A stretch of DNA of 64,000 bases from an uncultured Paludibaculum sp. GTDB lineage: Bacteria > Acidobacteriota > Terriglobia > Bryobacterales > Bryobacteraceae. The notes under the pieces are model-generated. The model saw nothing but the letters and a program-made list of their open reading frames with translations, ran no database searches and was not told the origin of the DNA. A program made the translations under genes and the position numbers. The number at the start of each line of letters is the position of its first letter. Within the stretch, counting starts at the first letter, position 1. The stretch spans positions 3,382,001 to 3,446,000 of the forward strand of contig NZ_OY762267.1 in the NCBI RefSeq assembly GCF_963665245.1, read 5' to 3'. Shown here in pieces: positions 15,651-24,566 of the stretch.

Positions 15651-17798
15651 ATGCCGCACACATACCTCGTTTTCGTCTGGCACATGCATCAGCCGTTCTA
15701 CAAGGACCTGGCCACGGGCGAGTATCAGTTGCCGTGGACACGGATGCATGCGCTGAAGGACTACTACGGCATGGTGCAGATGCTGGAGGAGTTTCCGGCG
15801 GTCCGCCAGACGTTCAATCTGGTGCCGTCGATGATGGTTCAGATCGAAGAGTATGCCCAGGGCAAGGCGCTGGATCCGTTTCTGGAGCGGGCACTGAAAC
15901 CGGCGGAGGAGCTAACGGACAGCGAGCGGGAGTTCATCCTCAAGTATTTCTTTCAAGCGAACCCGTCGCGAATGGTGTACCGCTACCGGCGTTACGGCGA
16001 GTTGTACGATGCCTGGCGCGCGGCGGAAGGAAATGTGGAGCGACTGCGCCGCAGCCTGGGGGCGCCAGGCATGCGCGACCTGCAGGTGCTGTCACAACTT
16101 GCCTGGTTCGATGAGATCTTCCAGGAGAACGACCCGGAAGTACGCCAGTTGACTGAGAAGGGCCGCGATTTCACGCTGGACGACCAGGCGCTAATGGGGC
16201 GCAAGCAACTGGAGATCGTCGGCCACGTGCTGCCGGCCTACCGCCGGATGTCTCTGAAGGGTCAAGTGGAGCTTTCCGTCACGCCCTACTACCATCCAAT
16301 TCTGCCGCTGCTGTGCGATTCCGACATTGCCAACCAATCGCATCCCGGCGTGATGCTGCCGCGCCGCTTTCAGTATCCGGGCGATGCCCGGCTGCAGGTC
16401 CACAAGGCCCTGGACTACGCCGAGGAGAAGCTGGGACTGCGGCCACAGGGCATGTGGCCGTCGGAAGGATCTGTCTCCGATGAAGTGCTGGCGCTGGCGG
16501 CCGACGAGGGCGTGCGCTGGATGGCGACGGATAATGGCGTGCTGGGTGCCACGCTGAGTACGCTGGCTGGGGTCAGAGAGACCTACCGGCCGTATGTCTG
16601 GAAACAGGGCGGCCGCGAGATGCGGATGATTTTCCGCGATCATTTCCTCAGCGACCTGATCGGCTTTGTCTATTCGCGCATGGACGCACGGACGGCGGCG
16701 CATCACCTGTTGGACCGGATCAGGGAGAACGCGCGGATCCTCCACAACGAAGGCCGCGATGCGATGGTTCCGGTGATTCTGGACGGCGAGAACGCGTGGG
16801 AGCACTTCGACCACAACGGGCGTCCGTTTCTGAAAGAGCTCTACCGGCTGATTTCGGAAGACCCCGGCCTCTCGGCGGTCACGGTGAGTGAAGCATTGGA
16901 ACGTGTGCCGGCCACTGAACTGCCACGCATCCACCCTGGCTCGTGGATTAACGCGAACTACGACGTCTGGATCGGCTTCGACGAAGACAACCAGGCGTGG
17001 GAGTATTTGTTGGACGCCCGGCAGACCTACGACCAAGTCGTGAATGGGCCGGAGGGTGCGACCCTCAGCGACGAGAGCAAGGCTCTGGCGCTGGAAGAAC
17101 TGTTGATTGCCGAGGGCAGCGACTGGTGTTGGTGGTATGGTCCGCAGCACCATTCCGAGAACCGGCCGGAGTTCGACAAGCTGTTTCGGGATCACCTGGC
17201 ACACGTGTACCGGGCGCTGGAGCTTACTCCACCCGAGCATTTGTCGCGTACGATTCTGCGCGCCGCGGTGCCCGCCTACCAGCAACCGCCGTGCGCGCTG
17301 ATCAGCCCGCGTATCGACGGCGAGATCACCTCCTACTTTGAATGGATGGGGTCCGGGATCTATAGTCCCGACCAGCGGCAAGGCGCGATGCATGGGCGGG
17401 ATTACGCGGTGCGGGAGGTGCGCTACGGCAGCGACGGGCACAAGTTGTTCGTCCGAGTGGATCTGGAGCAGCCGAAACCGGGCGCGCTGGCGGGCACGGA
17501 AGTGCGGGTGATCGTGAAGTCGGTGCGGCATGAAACGGAACTGCACGCGACACTGCTGGCGGACGGCGCGAAGGGCAAAGTCGCGCGATCGACACGCAAG
17601 CGGACCGTCGGCGCCGAAGTGCAGTGCGCTTACTCGCAAATCTTCGAGTTGAGTGTCGATCTGCTGAGTGTGGGCGGGCGATCGACAGAGAAGATTGAAT
17701 TGCAGATGTCCTTGTGGCGTGACGGGCTTCCCTTGGAGGCTGCTCCGGCACAAGGTTGGCTCGAGTTGGTTCCTTCCGAGCCGTCTGACTGGAAGTGA
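15651..17798 (+). CDS. Glycoside hydrolase family 57 (alpha-amylase/4-alpha-glucanotransferase-like)
   Basis: A 715-residue cytosolic enzyme starting MPHTYLVFVWHMHQPFYK. The start at 15651 is 17 bp after the previous stop, although the frame stays open much further upstream inside the preceding gene. GH57 regions are visible: the N-terminal HQP motif, PSEGSVSDEV (nucleophile Glu region, about residue 271), FRDHFLSDLIGF (acid/base Asp region, about 327), and DGENAWEHFDHNG (about 380). A DUF-type beta-rich C-terminus follows (about 560-700). The family acts on alpha-glucans with retention. Pathway is probably glycogen or maltodextrin metabolism, inferred only. No signal peptide. Confidence 0.9.
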   Translation: MPHTYLVFVWHMHQPFYKDLATGEYQLPWTRMHALKDYYGMVQMLEEFPAVRQTFNLVPSMMVQIEEYAQGKALDPFLERALKPAEELTDSEREFILKYFFQANPSRMVYRYRRYGELYDAWRAAEGNVERLRRSLGAPGMRDLQVLSQLAWFDEIFQENDPEVRQLTEKGRDFTLDDQALMGRKQLEIVGHVLPAYRRMSLKGQVELSVTPYYHPILPLLCDSDIANQSHPGVMLPRRFQYPGDARLQVHKALDYAEEKLGLRPQGMWPSEGSVSDEVLALAADEGVRWMATDNGVLGATLSTLAGVRETYRPYVWKQGGREMRMIFRDHFLSDLIGFVYSRMDARTAAHHLLDRIRENARILHNEGRDAMVPVILDGENAWEHFDHNGRPFLKELYRLISEDPGLSAVTVSEALERVPATELPRIHPGSWINANYDVWIGFDEDNQAWEYLLDARQTYDQVVNGPEGATLSDESKALALEELLIAEGSDWCWWYGPQHHSENRPEFDKLFRDHLAHVYRALELTPPEHLSRTILRAAVPAYQQPPCALISPRIDGEITSYFEWMGSGIYSPDQRQGAMHGRDYAVREVRYGSDGHKLFVRVDLEQPKPGALAGTEVRVIVKSVRHETELHATLLADGAKGKVARSTRKRTVGAEVQCAYSQIFELSVDLLSVGGRSTEKIELQMSLWRDGLPLEAAPAQGWLELVPSEPSDWK

Positions 17799-17837
17799 CG
17801 TCCAATCCGTTTGTGGCCCAGTAAGGAGATGAACTCG

Positions 17838-20087
17838 ATGCGACTGACCCTGCTGCTTGTCCTGGTGTGCGTGGAGGTTTGGGGCCAGGGGGCGCGTGTC
17901 CCCAGTGCGCTGGATGCCCAACTACAGAGCATCTTCCTGAAGAATGCCTATGACGCCAAAACGTTCCGGCAAGCCCGATGGGTGGAGGGCGGCGCGGCCT
18001 ACACGACGCTGGAAGGGCAGGGCGGCCGGAATGATGGCCCCCGGGACATCGTACGCTACGCGACCGCCGCGGGTGAACGGAGCATCCTGGTGGCCGCCTC
18101 GGCTCTGAAACCGTCCCCAGATGCCCCACCACTGATGATCAAAGATTACACATGGTCGGCCGACGGCCAGCGGCTGTTGATCTTCACCAACACGAGACGC
18201 GTGTGGCGGCAAGAGACGCGCGGCGACTACTGGGTGTGGGAGCGGGCCACGGGGGCACTGAGAAAGCTAGGTGGAGCAGTGCCGGCGTCGTCGCTGATGT
18301 TCGCGAAGTTCTCACCCGATGGCGGGCGTGTGGCCTATGTCCACGACAACAACATCTTCGTGGAGGAGTTGCGGACCGGGGCAGCGATTCAGTTGACGAC
18401 GGACGGCTCGGGCACGATCATCAACGGGACTTCGGACTGGGTATATGAGGAAGAATTCGCGGTCCGCGATGGCTTCCGATGGAGCCCGGATGGCCGGTCG
18501 ATCGCCTACTGGCAGTTCGACACCAGCGGTGTGGGCGAGTTTACGCTGATCAACAATACGGATTCGCTGTATCCGCAACTGATCAGGATTCCGTACCCGA
18601 AGCCAGGAACGAAGAACTCGGCGGTGCGCGTCGGAGTGGTGGCAGCCAAGGGCGGGGCGACGAAATGGATGGACGTGCCGGGGGACTCGCGCGAACAGTA
18701 CATCGCGCGGATCGAATGGAGCCCCGATTCGAAGCAGGTGGCGCTGCAACATCTGAATCGGCAGCAGAATCGCAACGATCTACTGCTGGCCGACGCGGCC
18801 ACCGGGTGGACGCAGCGGGCCTTTCGCGATGAGGATGCGGCGTGGGTCGATGTTGTCGACGACTTTCATTGGGTGGACGGCGGCGGTCAGTTCACCTGGT
18901 TGAGCGAGCGTGGTGGATGGCGTCAGGCGTGGGTTGTCTCGCGAGACGGGCAGAGCAGCCGGGCCGTGACGCCGCTGGGATCAGATGTCGTCCGTTTCCT
19001 ACGCCTGGACGATCAGGAGCAGTGGTTGTACTACATCGCGTCGCCGGACAACGCGACACAGCGGTACCTCTGGCGGATGCGCCTGAACGGCCAGGGCAAG
19101 CCCGAGCGGTTGACACCGGCGGAGCAGCCGGGGACGCACTCCTACTCGATTGCACCGAATGGGCGATGGGCGTTTCATACCTGGTCGTCATTCGACCGTC
19201 CGCCCATGACCGAGTTGGTCAGCCTGCCGGATCACAAGGCAGTCCGAACGCTGGAGGACAATGCGGAATTGCGGCGGGCGGTGGTTCCCTTTCTTGAGAA
19301 TCGGACGGAGTTTTTTGAGGTGAAGGGCTCAAACGGGACAACTCTGAACGGGTGGATGATCCGGCCACGTGGGTTCGATTCGTCTAAGAAGTACCCGGTG
19401 CTGGTGCACGTATATGGGGAACCAGCGGCTACGACGGTCAACGATGCTTGGGCCGGCCCTCGTGGCCTGTTCCATCGGGCACTGGCGGAGACCGGCTATG
19501 TCGTGGTGAGCTTCGACAACCGGGGGACCCCGGCCCCGAAGGGCCGTGCGTGGCGGAAGGCGGTGTATGGCGAGGTGGGTGTTGCCTCGTCTGAGGATCA
19601 GGCAGCCGCGTTGCGCGCGTTGCTGGCCGAGCGGAAGTATCTGGACTCCGAGCGGATTGCCGTATGGGGCTGGAGCGGCGGCGGCGCCAACACTCTCAAC
19701 CTGATGTTCCGATCGCCGGACCTCTATCAGGTGGGCATGGCCGTGGCCCCGGTGCCGGACCAGAAGCTGTACGACACCATCTACCAGGAGCGGTACATGG
19801 GCGTGCCGGAATCGAACAAGGCCGGCTATGACCGGGGATCGCCGATTCACTTCGCGGAGGGGCTGAAGGGGAGCCTTCTAATCGTCCATGGGACGGGCGA
19901 TGACAATGTCCACTATCAGGGGGTGGAGCGGCTGATCAATCGCCTGGTGGAACTGGGCAAACCGTTCGACATGATGGCGTATCCGAATCGAAGCCATGGA
20001 ATATCGGAAGGGCATGGGACGTCGTACCACCTGCACAGTCTGCTGGCCCGGTATCTGTGGGGGCATCTGGACGCGGGTGGGCGGTGA
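17838..20087 (+). CDS. S9B dipeptidyl-peptidase IV family serine peptidase (secreted)
   Basis: About 749 residues. I chose ATG 17838 because AAGGAG at 17823-17828 is 9 bp upstream; the earlier in-frame ATG at 17829 would touch the ribosome-binding site. A signal peptide (MRLTLLLVLVCVEVWG) is followed by the DPP-IV beta-propeller (about 60-490), which includes DWVYEEEF, the double-Glu segment that binds the substrate N-terminus. The alpha/beta hydrolase domain has the nucleophile GWSGGG (Ser near residue 613), the acid in VHGTGDDNVH and the histidine in NRSHGIS. It removes N-terminal dipeptides, typically X-Pro, outside the cytoplasm. All catalytic residues present. Confidence 0.93.
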   Translation: MRLTLLLVLVCVEVWGQGARVPSALDAQLQSIFLKNAYDAKTFRQARWVEGGAAYTTLEGQGGRNDGPRDIVRYATAAGERSILVAASALKPSPDAPPLMIKDYTWSADGQRLLIFTNTRRVWRQETRGDYWVWERATGALRKLGGAVPASSLMFAKFSPDGGRVAYVHDNNIFVEELRTGAAIQLTTDGSGTIINGTSDWVYEEEFAVRDGFRWSPDGRSIAYWQFDTSGVGEFTLINNTDSLYPQLIRIPYPKPGTKNSAVRVGVVAAKGGATKWMDVPGDSREQYIARIEWSPDSKQVALQHLNRQQNRNDLLLADAATGWTQRAFRDEDAAWVDVVDDFHWVDGGGQFTWLSERGGWRQAWVVSRDGQSSRAVTPLGSDVVRFLRLDDQEQWLYYIASPDNATQRYLWRMRLNGQGKPERLTPAEQPGTHSYSIAPNGRWAFHTWSSFDRPPMTELVSLPDHKAVRTLEDNAELRRAVVPFLENRTEFFEVKGSNGTTLNGWMIRPRGFDSSKKYPVLVHVYGEPAATTVNDAWAGPRGLFHRALAETGYVVVSFDNRGTPAPKGRAWRKAVYGEVGVASSEDQAAALRALLAERKYLDSERIAVWGWSGGGANTLNLMFRSPDLYQVGMAVAPVPDQKLYDTIYQERYMGVPESNKAGYDRGSPIHFAEGLKGSLLIVHGTGDDNVHYQGVERLINRLVELGKPFDMMAYPNRSHGISEGHGTSYHLHSLLARYLWGHLDAGGR

Positions 20088-20106
20088 TCGTTATGGTGCG
20101 CGGCAG

Positions 20107-21093
20107 TCAGTAGGCTCCGTCCTCCATCAGGCACTGGATCTCCCCTTTGTCGTTCGTGCGGCCCAGGATCAGCATGAGCTTGATGCGCGCTTTGGCGGGG
20201 TTGAGGGTTCCGGCCAACAGGACACCACGCTGACGTAGGTCGTGGCCACTGCCGGCGTAGGCGTAGGTGTCCAGAATGCGGCCCTGAGGGCAGCGTGACG
20301 CGATGACCACCGGCAGGCCGGCGTCGACGGCTCTCTGGACGCCCGGCACGGCTGCGGGAGGAACATTGCCCCGACCGGTTCCCTCGATGACCAGACCCTG
20401 GGCACCCTGTTCGCGCGCGAAGTCGATGTGACGGCTGTCGGCTCCGGCATACATGGCGATGATGTCAACGCGAGAGTCGAGCACAGTCGTTTCGATGGTG
20501 GCTCGCCGCGTGCACTGACGGGCGAACAAGACGCGGTCGTCATCTACCAGGCCCAGGGGGCCGAAGAGGGGACTCTGAAAGGTCTCCAGTTGCTGCGTGC
20601 TGGTCTTCGTCACTTCGGAGGCGGCATGTACCATCTGGTTCAGGACGACAAAGACGCCCTGGCTCCGAGCCTGCGGGTGGATGACCGTGCGCAGGGCGGC
20701 ACGCAGGTTGGCGGGGCCATCGTAGCTGAGTTCCGAACTGTTGCGGACCGCCCCGACCAGCGCCACTGGCTTTGGGCTGGTGTGGCGCAGGTCGAGCAAG
20801 TAGGCAGTTTCTTCGAGAGTATCGGTGCCGTGGGTGATGACAGCCCCGTCGATCTCCGGCCGGGCGAGTTCCTTGGCCAGAAGCTCCGAAAGAGCCCACA
20901 TCCGGTCCGGTGTCATGTGCGGTCCAGGATAGCGGCCGAAGTCGAGCACTTCCGGATCCGCGATGCGGCGGAGGCCCGGGTCGTAAGCCAGGATCTCCTC
21001 GCCGCTGAGGGCAGGCACGGCGCCCCCGGTAGCGGGGTCGAAGCGCATGGAGATCGTACCTCCAGTGAATACGAACAGAACGCGTGGCATCAC
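20107..21093 (-). CDS. L-asparaginase (type I/II family)
   Basis: A 328-residue protein with both asparaginase threonine motifs: VFTGGTISM near residue 10 and ITHGTDTLEETAYLLD near 85-100. VGAVRNSSELSYDGPANL follows, then a C-terminal domain with GTGRGNVPP. It hydrolyses asparagine to aspartate and ammonia; glutaminase side activity cannot be judged. No signal peptide is visible, favouring a cytosolic enzyme. Length is typical. It is convergent with the DPP-IV gene, 19 bp apart. Confidence 0.92.
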   Translation of the reverse strand: MMPRVLFVFTGGTISMRFDPATGGAVPALSGEEILAYDPGLRRIADPEVLDFGRYPGPHMTPDRMWALSELLAKELARPEIDGAVITHGTDTLEETAYLLDLRHTSPKPVALVGAVRNSSELSYDGPANLRAALRTVIHPQARSQGVFVVLNQMVHAASEVTKTSTQQLETFQSPLFGPLGLVDDDRVLFARQCTRRATIETTVLDSRVDIIAMYAGADSRHIDFAREQGAQGLVIEGTGRGNVPPAAVPGVQRAVDAGLPVVIASRCPQGRILDTYAYAGSGHDLRQRGVLLAGTLNPAKARIKLMLILGRTNDKGEIQCLMEDGAY

Positions 21094-21167
21094 TGTCTAT
21101 TGTGCTGGAGGCGGGGCGGTGACGGTTGCCGCGAGACCAACCGCCATTGGCCCGTCCGACGGCGCGG

Positions 21168-21983
21168 TCAGCGGCTGATGGCGCCGATACTGACGCCAGC
21201 GGCGGCGACGGAGCCTCCGACGACGGCAAGTCCAATCTTCGTTCCGTGGCTCAGGCCGGTGGTTGCCTTGGCCGCCGTGGAAAACTCGGGCGCCTCGGTC
21301 AGGTGGGTGGTCTTCGCCACTTCCAGAATCTGATGGCCGGTGCCGGGCTTCGGCGTTCCCATCACGCCGATGCGCTGGCCGACTCGGGACGCGAGGTCTT
21401 TGCCTAGCAACTCTACCTGGACATGCGTGAGTTCATCCGTGAGGAAGTACTGGTCGCCACGTTTCTCCAACCGGCCAGTGAGCTTGGAAAGTGGCTCGGA
21501 CGTTGGCTCGAACGAGAGCGGTATGCCAGGATTCACCCTCGCCAGCAAGACGCCATCCATATTGCTGACGGAGACCACTCCGTTGGCGGCGCCGACCGCC
21601 ACCTGCCCTGATTGCATTTCGACCTTTGCCTGGGCCCCTTGCGCCGGCGTCACAATGTAGCCTCCAGCGAGCACCCGATAGCCCGGCCCCGGAGATACGG
21701 AAGCCTGCCCTGTTTGGAGGACCAGACGGTCGGCAAAGACCGCGGCTTGACTGCCCGGGCCCAGCGATCCTCGAACCCCGTTCAGGAGGGTGATACGCCC
21801 AGGAGCCTCGCTCGTCCTCACTACCGATCCATCGGAAAGCGGCGCGATACCGGCCGCCAGAGCGTGGTCAACGTCCATACTGCCTTGGGAGAGCGCCTGC
21901 CCGATCACCCCACTCGCTGCATGTGCGACCAGCGCCAATAGCAGTGTCGATCCAACCAACCCAAAAGCTTGTTTCCAGTTCAC
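21168..21983 (-). CDS. Exported FecR-like protein of unknown function
   Basis: About 271 residues. I chose the GTG at 21983 because AGGAAGG lies 9 bp upstream; the frame is open a further 21 codons. The first 25 residues form a signal or anchor helix (WKQAFGLVGSTLLLALVAHAA). The middle has FecR-like beta repeats: SDGSVVRTSEAPGRITLLNG, GSQAAVFADRLVLQTGQASV and YIVTPAQGAQAKVEMQSGQVAVG, the usual anti-sigma/periplasmic FecR pattern. The C-terminus has a second hydrophobic stretch (IGLAVVGGSVAAAGVSIGAI). It is transcribed divergently from the exopolysaccharide genes with an 81-bp gap. The FecR relation is pattern-based, not proven. Confidence 0.6.
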   Translation of the reverse strand: MNWKQAFGLVGSTLLLALVAHAASGVIGQALSQGSMDVDHALAAGIAPLSDGSVVRTSEAPGRITLLNGVRGSLGPGSQAAVFADRLVLQTGQASVSPGPGYRVLAGGYIVTPAQGAQAKVEMQSGQVAVGAANGVVSVSNMDGVLLARVNPGIPLSFEPTSEPLSKLTGRLEKRGDQYFLTDELTHVQVELLGKDLASRVGQRIGVMGTPKPGTGHQILEVAKTTHLTEAPEFSTAAKATTGLSHGTKIGLAVVGGSVAAAGVSIGAISR

Positions 21984-22064
21984 CTTTTCAGACCTTCCTA
22001 CGCAATGTGGTGTATTTCCGCGAAAGAATTTCTCAGCCGCGCCCACTACACATATCGGCAGGCT

Positions 22065-23306
22065 ATGTCGAAAACGAGCCGATTTGCGTCACTGGCGCTT
22101 CTGTTGTTGTTCACCCTGGCCATGGGCGTCCACACGCACAGGGCCTGGATGGAATGGTCCTGGCAGCGTGCAACTTCGTCATGGCAGGCCGAGAACGCCT
22201 GCCGGGTGCTGGAGCGGAATCCGGATTGCTGGCGCGCCGCCGCCCGTCTGCGCGAGCAGGAAGGCGGAAACGCCCTTCCCCTGTGGAGCCGGAGCCTGGA
22301 TTTGGACCCACGCAACGTGGAGGCGGCGATCGCTTCGGCGCTACCGCTGGAGTCCGCGGGGCAGCCACAAGAGGCGGAACGATTGCTGCTGCGGGCTGCC
22401 AGGCTAAACCAACTGTGGCTGCCGCGTTGGAGCCTGGCCCTGTTTTACTCCAGGCAAGGACACAGCGATGAGTTCTGGCGATGGGCCAGACTGGCCTTTG
22501 AACGGTCGTACTGGGACCGCACCGCCATGTTTCGACAGTGCTCGGCGCAAGGGGCGACCGCTCAGTTCCTTCTCCAGCATGTTCTCCCCGTACGTCTCGA
22601 TCTGAGATTGGCACTGCTGCGCTACCTAACCGGCCAGCCAGTGGACGGGCAGTTGCTACCGGCCGCGGAGGCGGTTGTCGCATGCGCTCGTCCGGAACAG
22701 CGTGGCGATGCCCTTCCGGTGCTCGTGGACGCGATCGCCGTTCTGGCGCGCATGGGGCATCCGGAGCAGGCGTTCCGCGTCTGGGCGTCAATGTGCGATA
22801 GGCGGCTGACCAGCTACGCAGCTCCAACGGAACAGACCCCGGTCACGAATTCTGAGTTGCGGGCCCCGTTCATGGAAGCCGGGTTCGACTGGCAGATGCC
22901 ACCGGCGAGCGGAGTTTCGAATCTGGTCCTGGCCGGCGGCGAGGGCGTACGGTTCACGCTGACGGGATCGCAGCCAGCGGGGGCCATCCTGCTGCAGCAG
23001 TGGCTCTTCCTGCGCGGCGGCCAGACGTGGTTGTTGACCGTGGACGCGCGCACGCAAGGCATTGAACCGGCTGATTCGGCGCTCTATTGGCGGATCATTG
23101 ACGAAGAGAATGGACTGCCGTACGAACCGGACCGTGCCGCCGTTCACGGGGATGAATGGACTAGACTACACTTCCGTCTTCGCGGGCCGCCAACGGATCG
23201 GCTGGCTCGACTGGCTTTGATGGCCGCACAACGGCCAGGCAGAGTGCGCATGCAGGGCGATGTCTCGGTGAGGCGGGTGGAGCTGCGAGCGGAGCCGCGG
23301 CCATGA
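22065..23306 (+). CDS. Membrane-anchored TPR-like protein of the exopolysaccharide locus
   Basis: About 413 residues beginning MSKTSRFASLALLLL, an N-terminal membrane anchor. The middle has short helical pairs resembling tetratricopeptide repeats (AENACRVLERNPDCWRAAAR, PQEAERLLLRAARL). The C-terminal part (about 250-410) is beta-rich and may be a carbohydrate-binding-like jelly roll, judged by pattern only. It overlaps the Wzy_C gene by four bases, so the two are probably made together and may act in the same polymer pathway. The exact role is unknown. Confidence 0.6.
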   Translation: MSKTSRFASLALLLLFTLAMGVHTHRAWMEWSWQRATSSWQAENACRVLERNPDCWRAAARLREQEGGNALPLWSRSLDLDPRNVEAAIASALPLESAGQPQEAERLLLRAARLNQLWLPRWSLALFYSRQGHSDEFWRWARLAFERSYWDRTAMFRQCSAQGATAQFLLQHVLPVRLDLRLALLRYLTGQPVDGQLLPAAEAVVACARPEQRGDALPVLVDAIAVLARMGHPEQAFRVWASMCDRRLTSYAAPTEQTPVTNSELRAPFMEAGFDWQMPPASGVSNLVLAGGEGVRFTLTGSQPAGAILLQQWLFLRGGQTWLLTVDARTQGIEPADSALYWRIIDEENGLPYEPDRAAVHGDEWTRLHFRLRGPPTDRLARLALMAAQRPGRVRMQGDVSVRRVELRAEPRP

Positions 23307-24463
23307 GTACGGCATTGTTCCTCTGCCTGGCCTGGGGGATCTTGACCCTCTGGGTACGGGACCGCTGGGCCGTGTCTTCGTTTCAGGTTGGTGCTTTGGT
23401 TCTTGCGGCGATCTCCCTGGTCAGGTCCTGGAAGGACGGAAAGCCGCCACGCTGGCATCCTCTGCTCTGGCCACTGGCGGCCATCCCGGCTTGGGGGCTG
23501 GTCCAACTCGCCCTGGGTATTAGTGTGGATCCGTGGAATACGTCTGAAGCCATACTGATTTGGGCCGGCCACTTCGCGGTGGCGTTCGTCGCCGTGCAGG
23601 TTGCTGGCGAGGCCCGGCGCCTCCGGATCCTGCTCGCGGGCTTTGGCGTGACGCTGGCCGTGGAGTCGATGATGCAGTGCTGGACGGCGGGGGGGCGTGT
23701 GTTCTGGCTGTTCGACAGCGGCTACACGGAGCGGGTCTTCGGGCCGTTTGTCTATCACAACAAGTTCGCGCAGTTTGTCGAGCTGATCATGCCCATCGTG
23801 TTGTTTCAGTCGATGGTGGATCGCAAACGGGCTCTTCTGTGGTTCACCGGTGCCGCGCTGCTGTTTGGTGGCATCCTGGCGAGCGCCTCGCGCTCCGGGC
23901 TCCTGCTGGCGTTGCTGGCGTTGGGTCTGTTTCTGGCGGCTGGGTTCGTTTCCGGAGCCGTACGCGGACGCGCTGTGCTCTGGTTGGCCTTGGGCCTGGC
24001 GCTGCTATGCGCCGGCGGAGCCGTGCTAGCGGGCTGGACCGGTACCCTGGAGCGGTTGACCGGACTGGATCCGCGGTTCGATCTGCGGGTGCCCATCTGG
24101 AAGTCGACCCTGGCGATGATCCGGGAGCGGCCGGGTGTTGGGTTCGGCTTGGGCAGTTTTCCTATCGTCTACCCGGCCTATGCCGAACTGGATGTCGGGT
24201 TGACCGTGAACACGGCGCACCAGGACTGGCTTCAATGGGTAGCCGAAGGTGGGTTGCCCATGCTGTTGGCTATGCTTGGATTCACAGGTATGGCGGCACC
24301 TCGCCTGTTCCGGTCAATCTGGGGCACGGGCGTGCTGGCCGTTCTGCTGCATGGGCTGCTGGACTACCCCATGCATCAGACGCCGGCGTTCGCCTCGCTG
24401 GTGATCGCTGTGGCGACGCTCTCCGCCACCTCTGAACACGAAGTGAGCCCTCGCAGTCTCTGA
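23303..24463 (+). CDS. O-antigen ligase / polymerase (Wzy_C family) membrane protein
   Basis: A 386-residue polytopic protein with about ten hydrophobic segments. The Wzy_C/WaaL signature is the large periplasmic loop with WKSTLAMIRERPGVGFGLGSF and then NTAHQDWLQWVAEGG, where the NTAHxDxLQ pattern is characteristic. Such proteins join O-antigen to lipid A core or polymerise repeat units; which one applies cannot be told from sequence. It starts four bases inside the upstream gene and faces the minus-strand glycosyltransferase operon. Confidence 0.85.
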   Translation: MSTALFLCLAWGILTLWVRDRWAVSSFQVGALVLAAISLVRSWKDGKPPRWHPLLWPLAAIPAWGLVQLALGISVDPWNTSEAILIWAGHFAVAFVAVQVAGEARRLRILLAGFGVTLAVESMMQCWTAGGRVFWLFDSGYTERVFGPFVYHNKFAQFVELIMPIVLFQSMVDRKRALLWFTGAALLFGGILASASRSGLLLALLALGLFLAAGFVSGAVRGRAVLWLALGLALLCAGGAVLAGWTGTLERLTGLDPRFDLRVPIWKSTLAMIRERPGVGFGLGSFPIVYPAYAELDVGLTVNTAHQDWLQWVAEGGLPMLLAMLGFTGMAAPRLFRSIWGTGVLAVLLHGLLDYPMHQTPAFASLVIAVATLSATSEHEVSPRSL

Positions 24464-24566
24464 TTGGCAGGCGGACATTCGTACGGTGGCATGGATATTC
24501 ACGTGGTGCGCCTAAGTCCGCTAAAGGCCAGCCAGAGCGCTTGGTCCGCAGATCTCCGCGACGGGC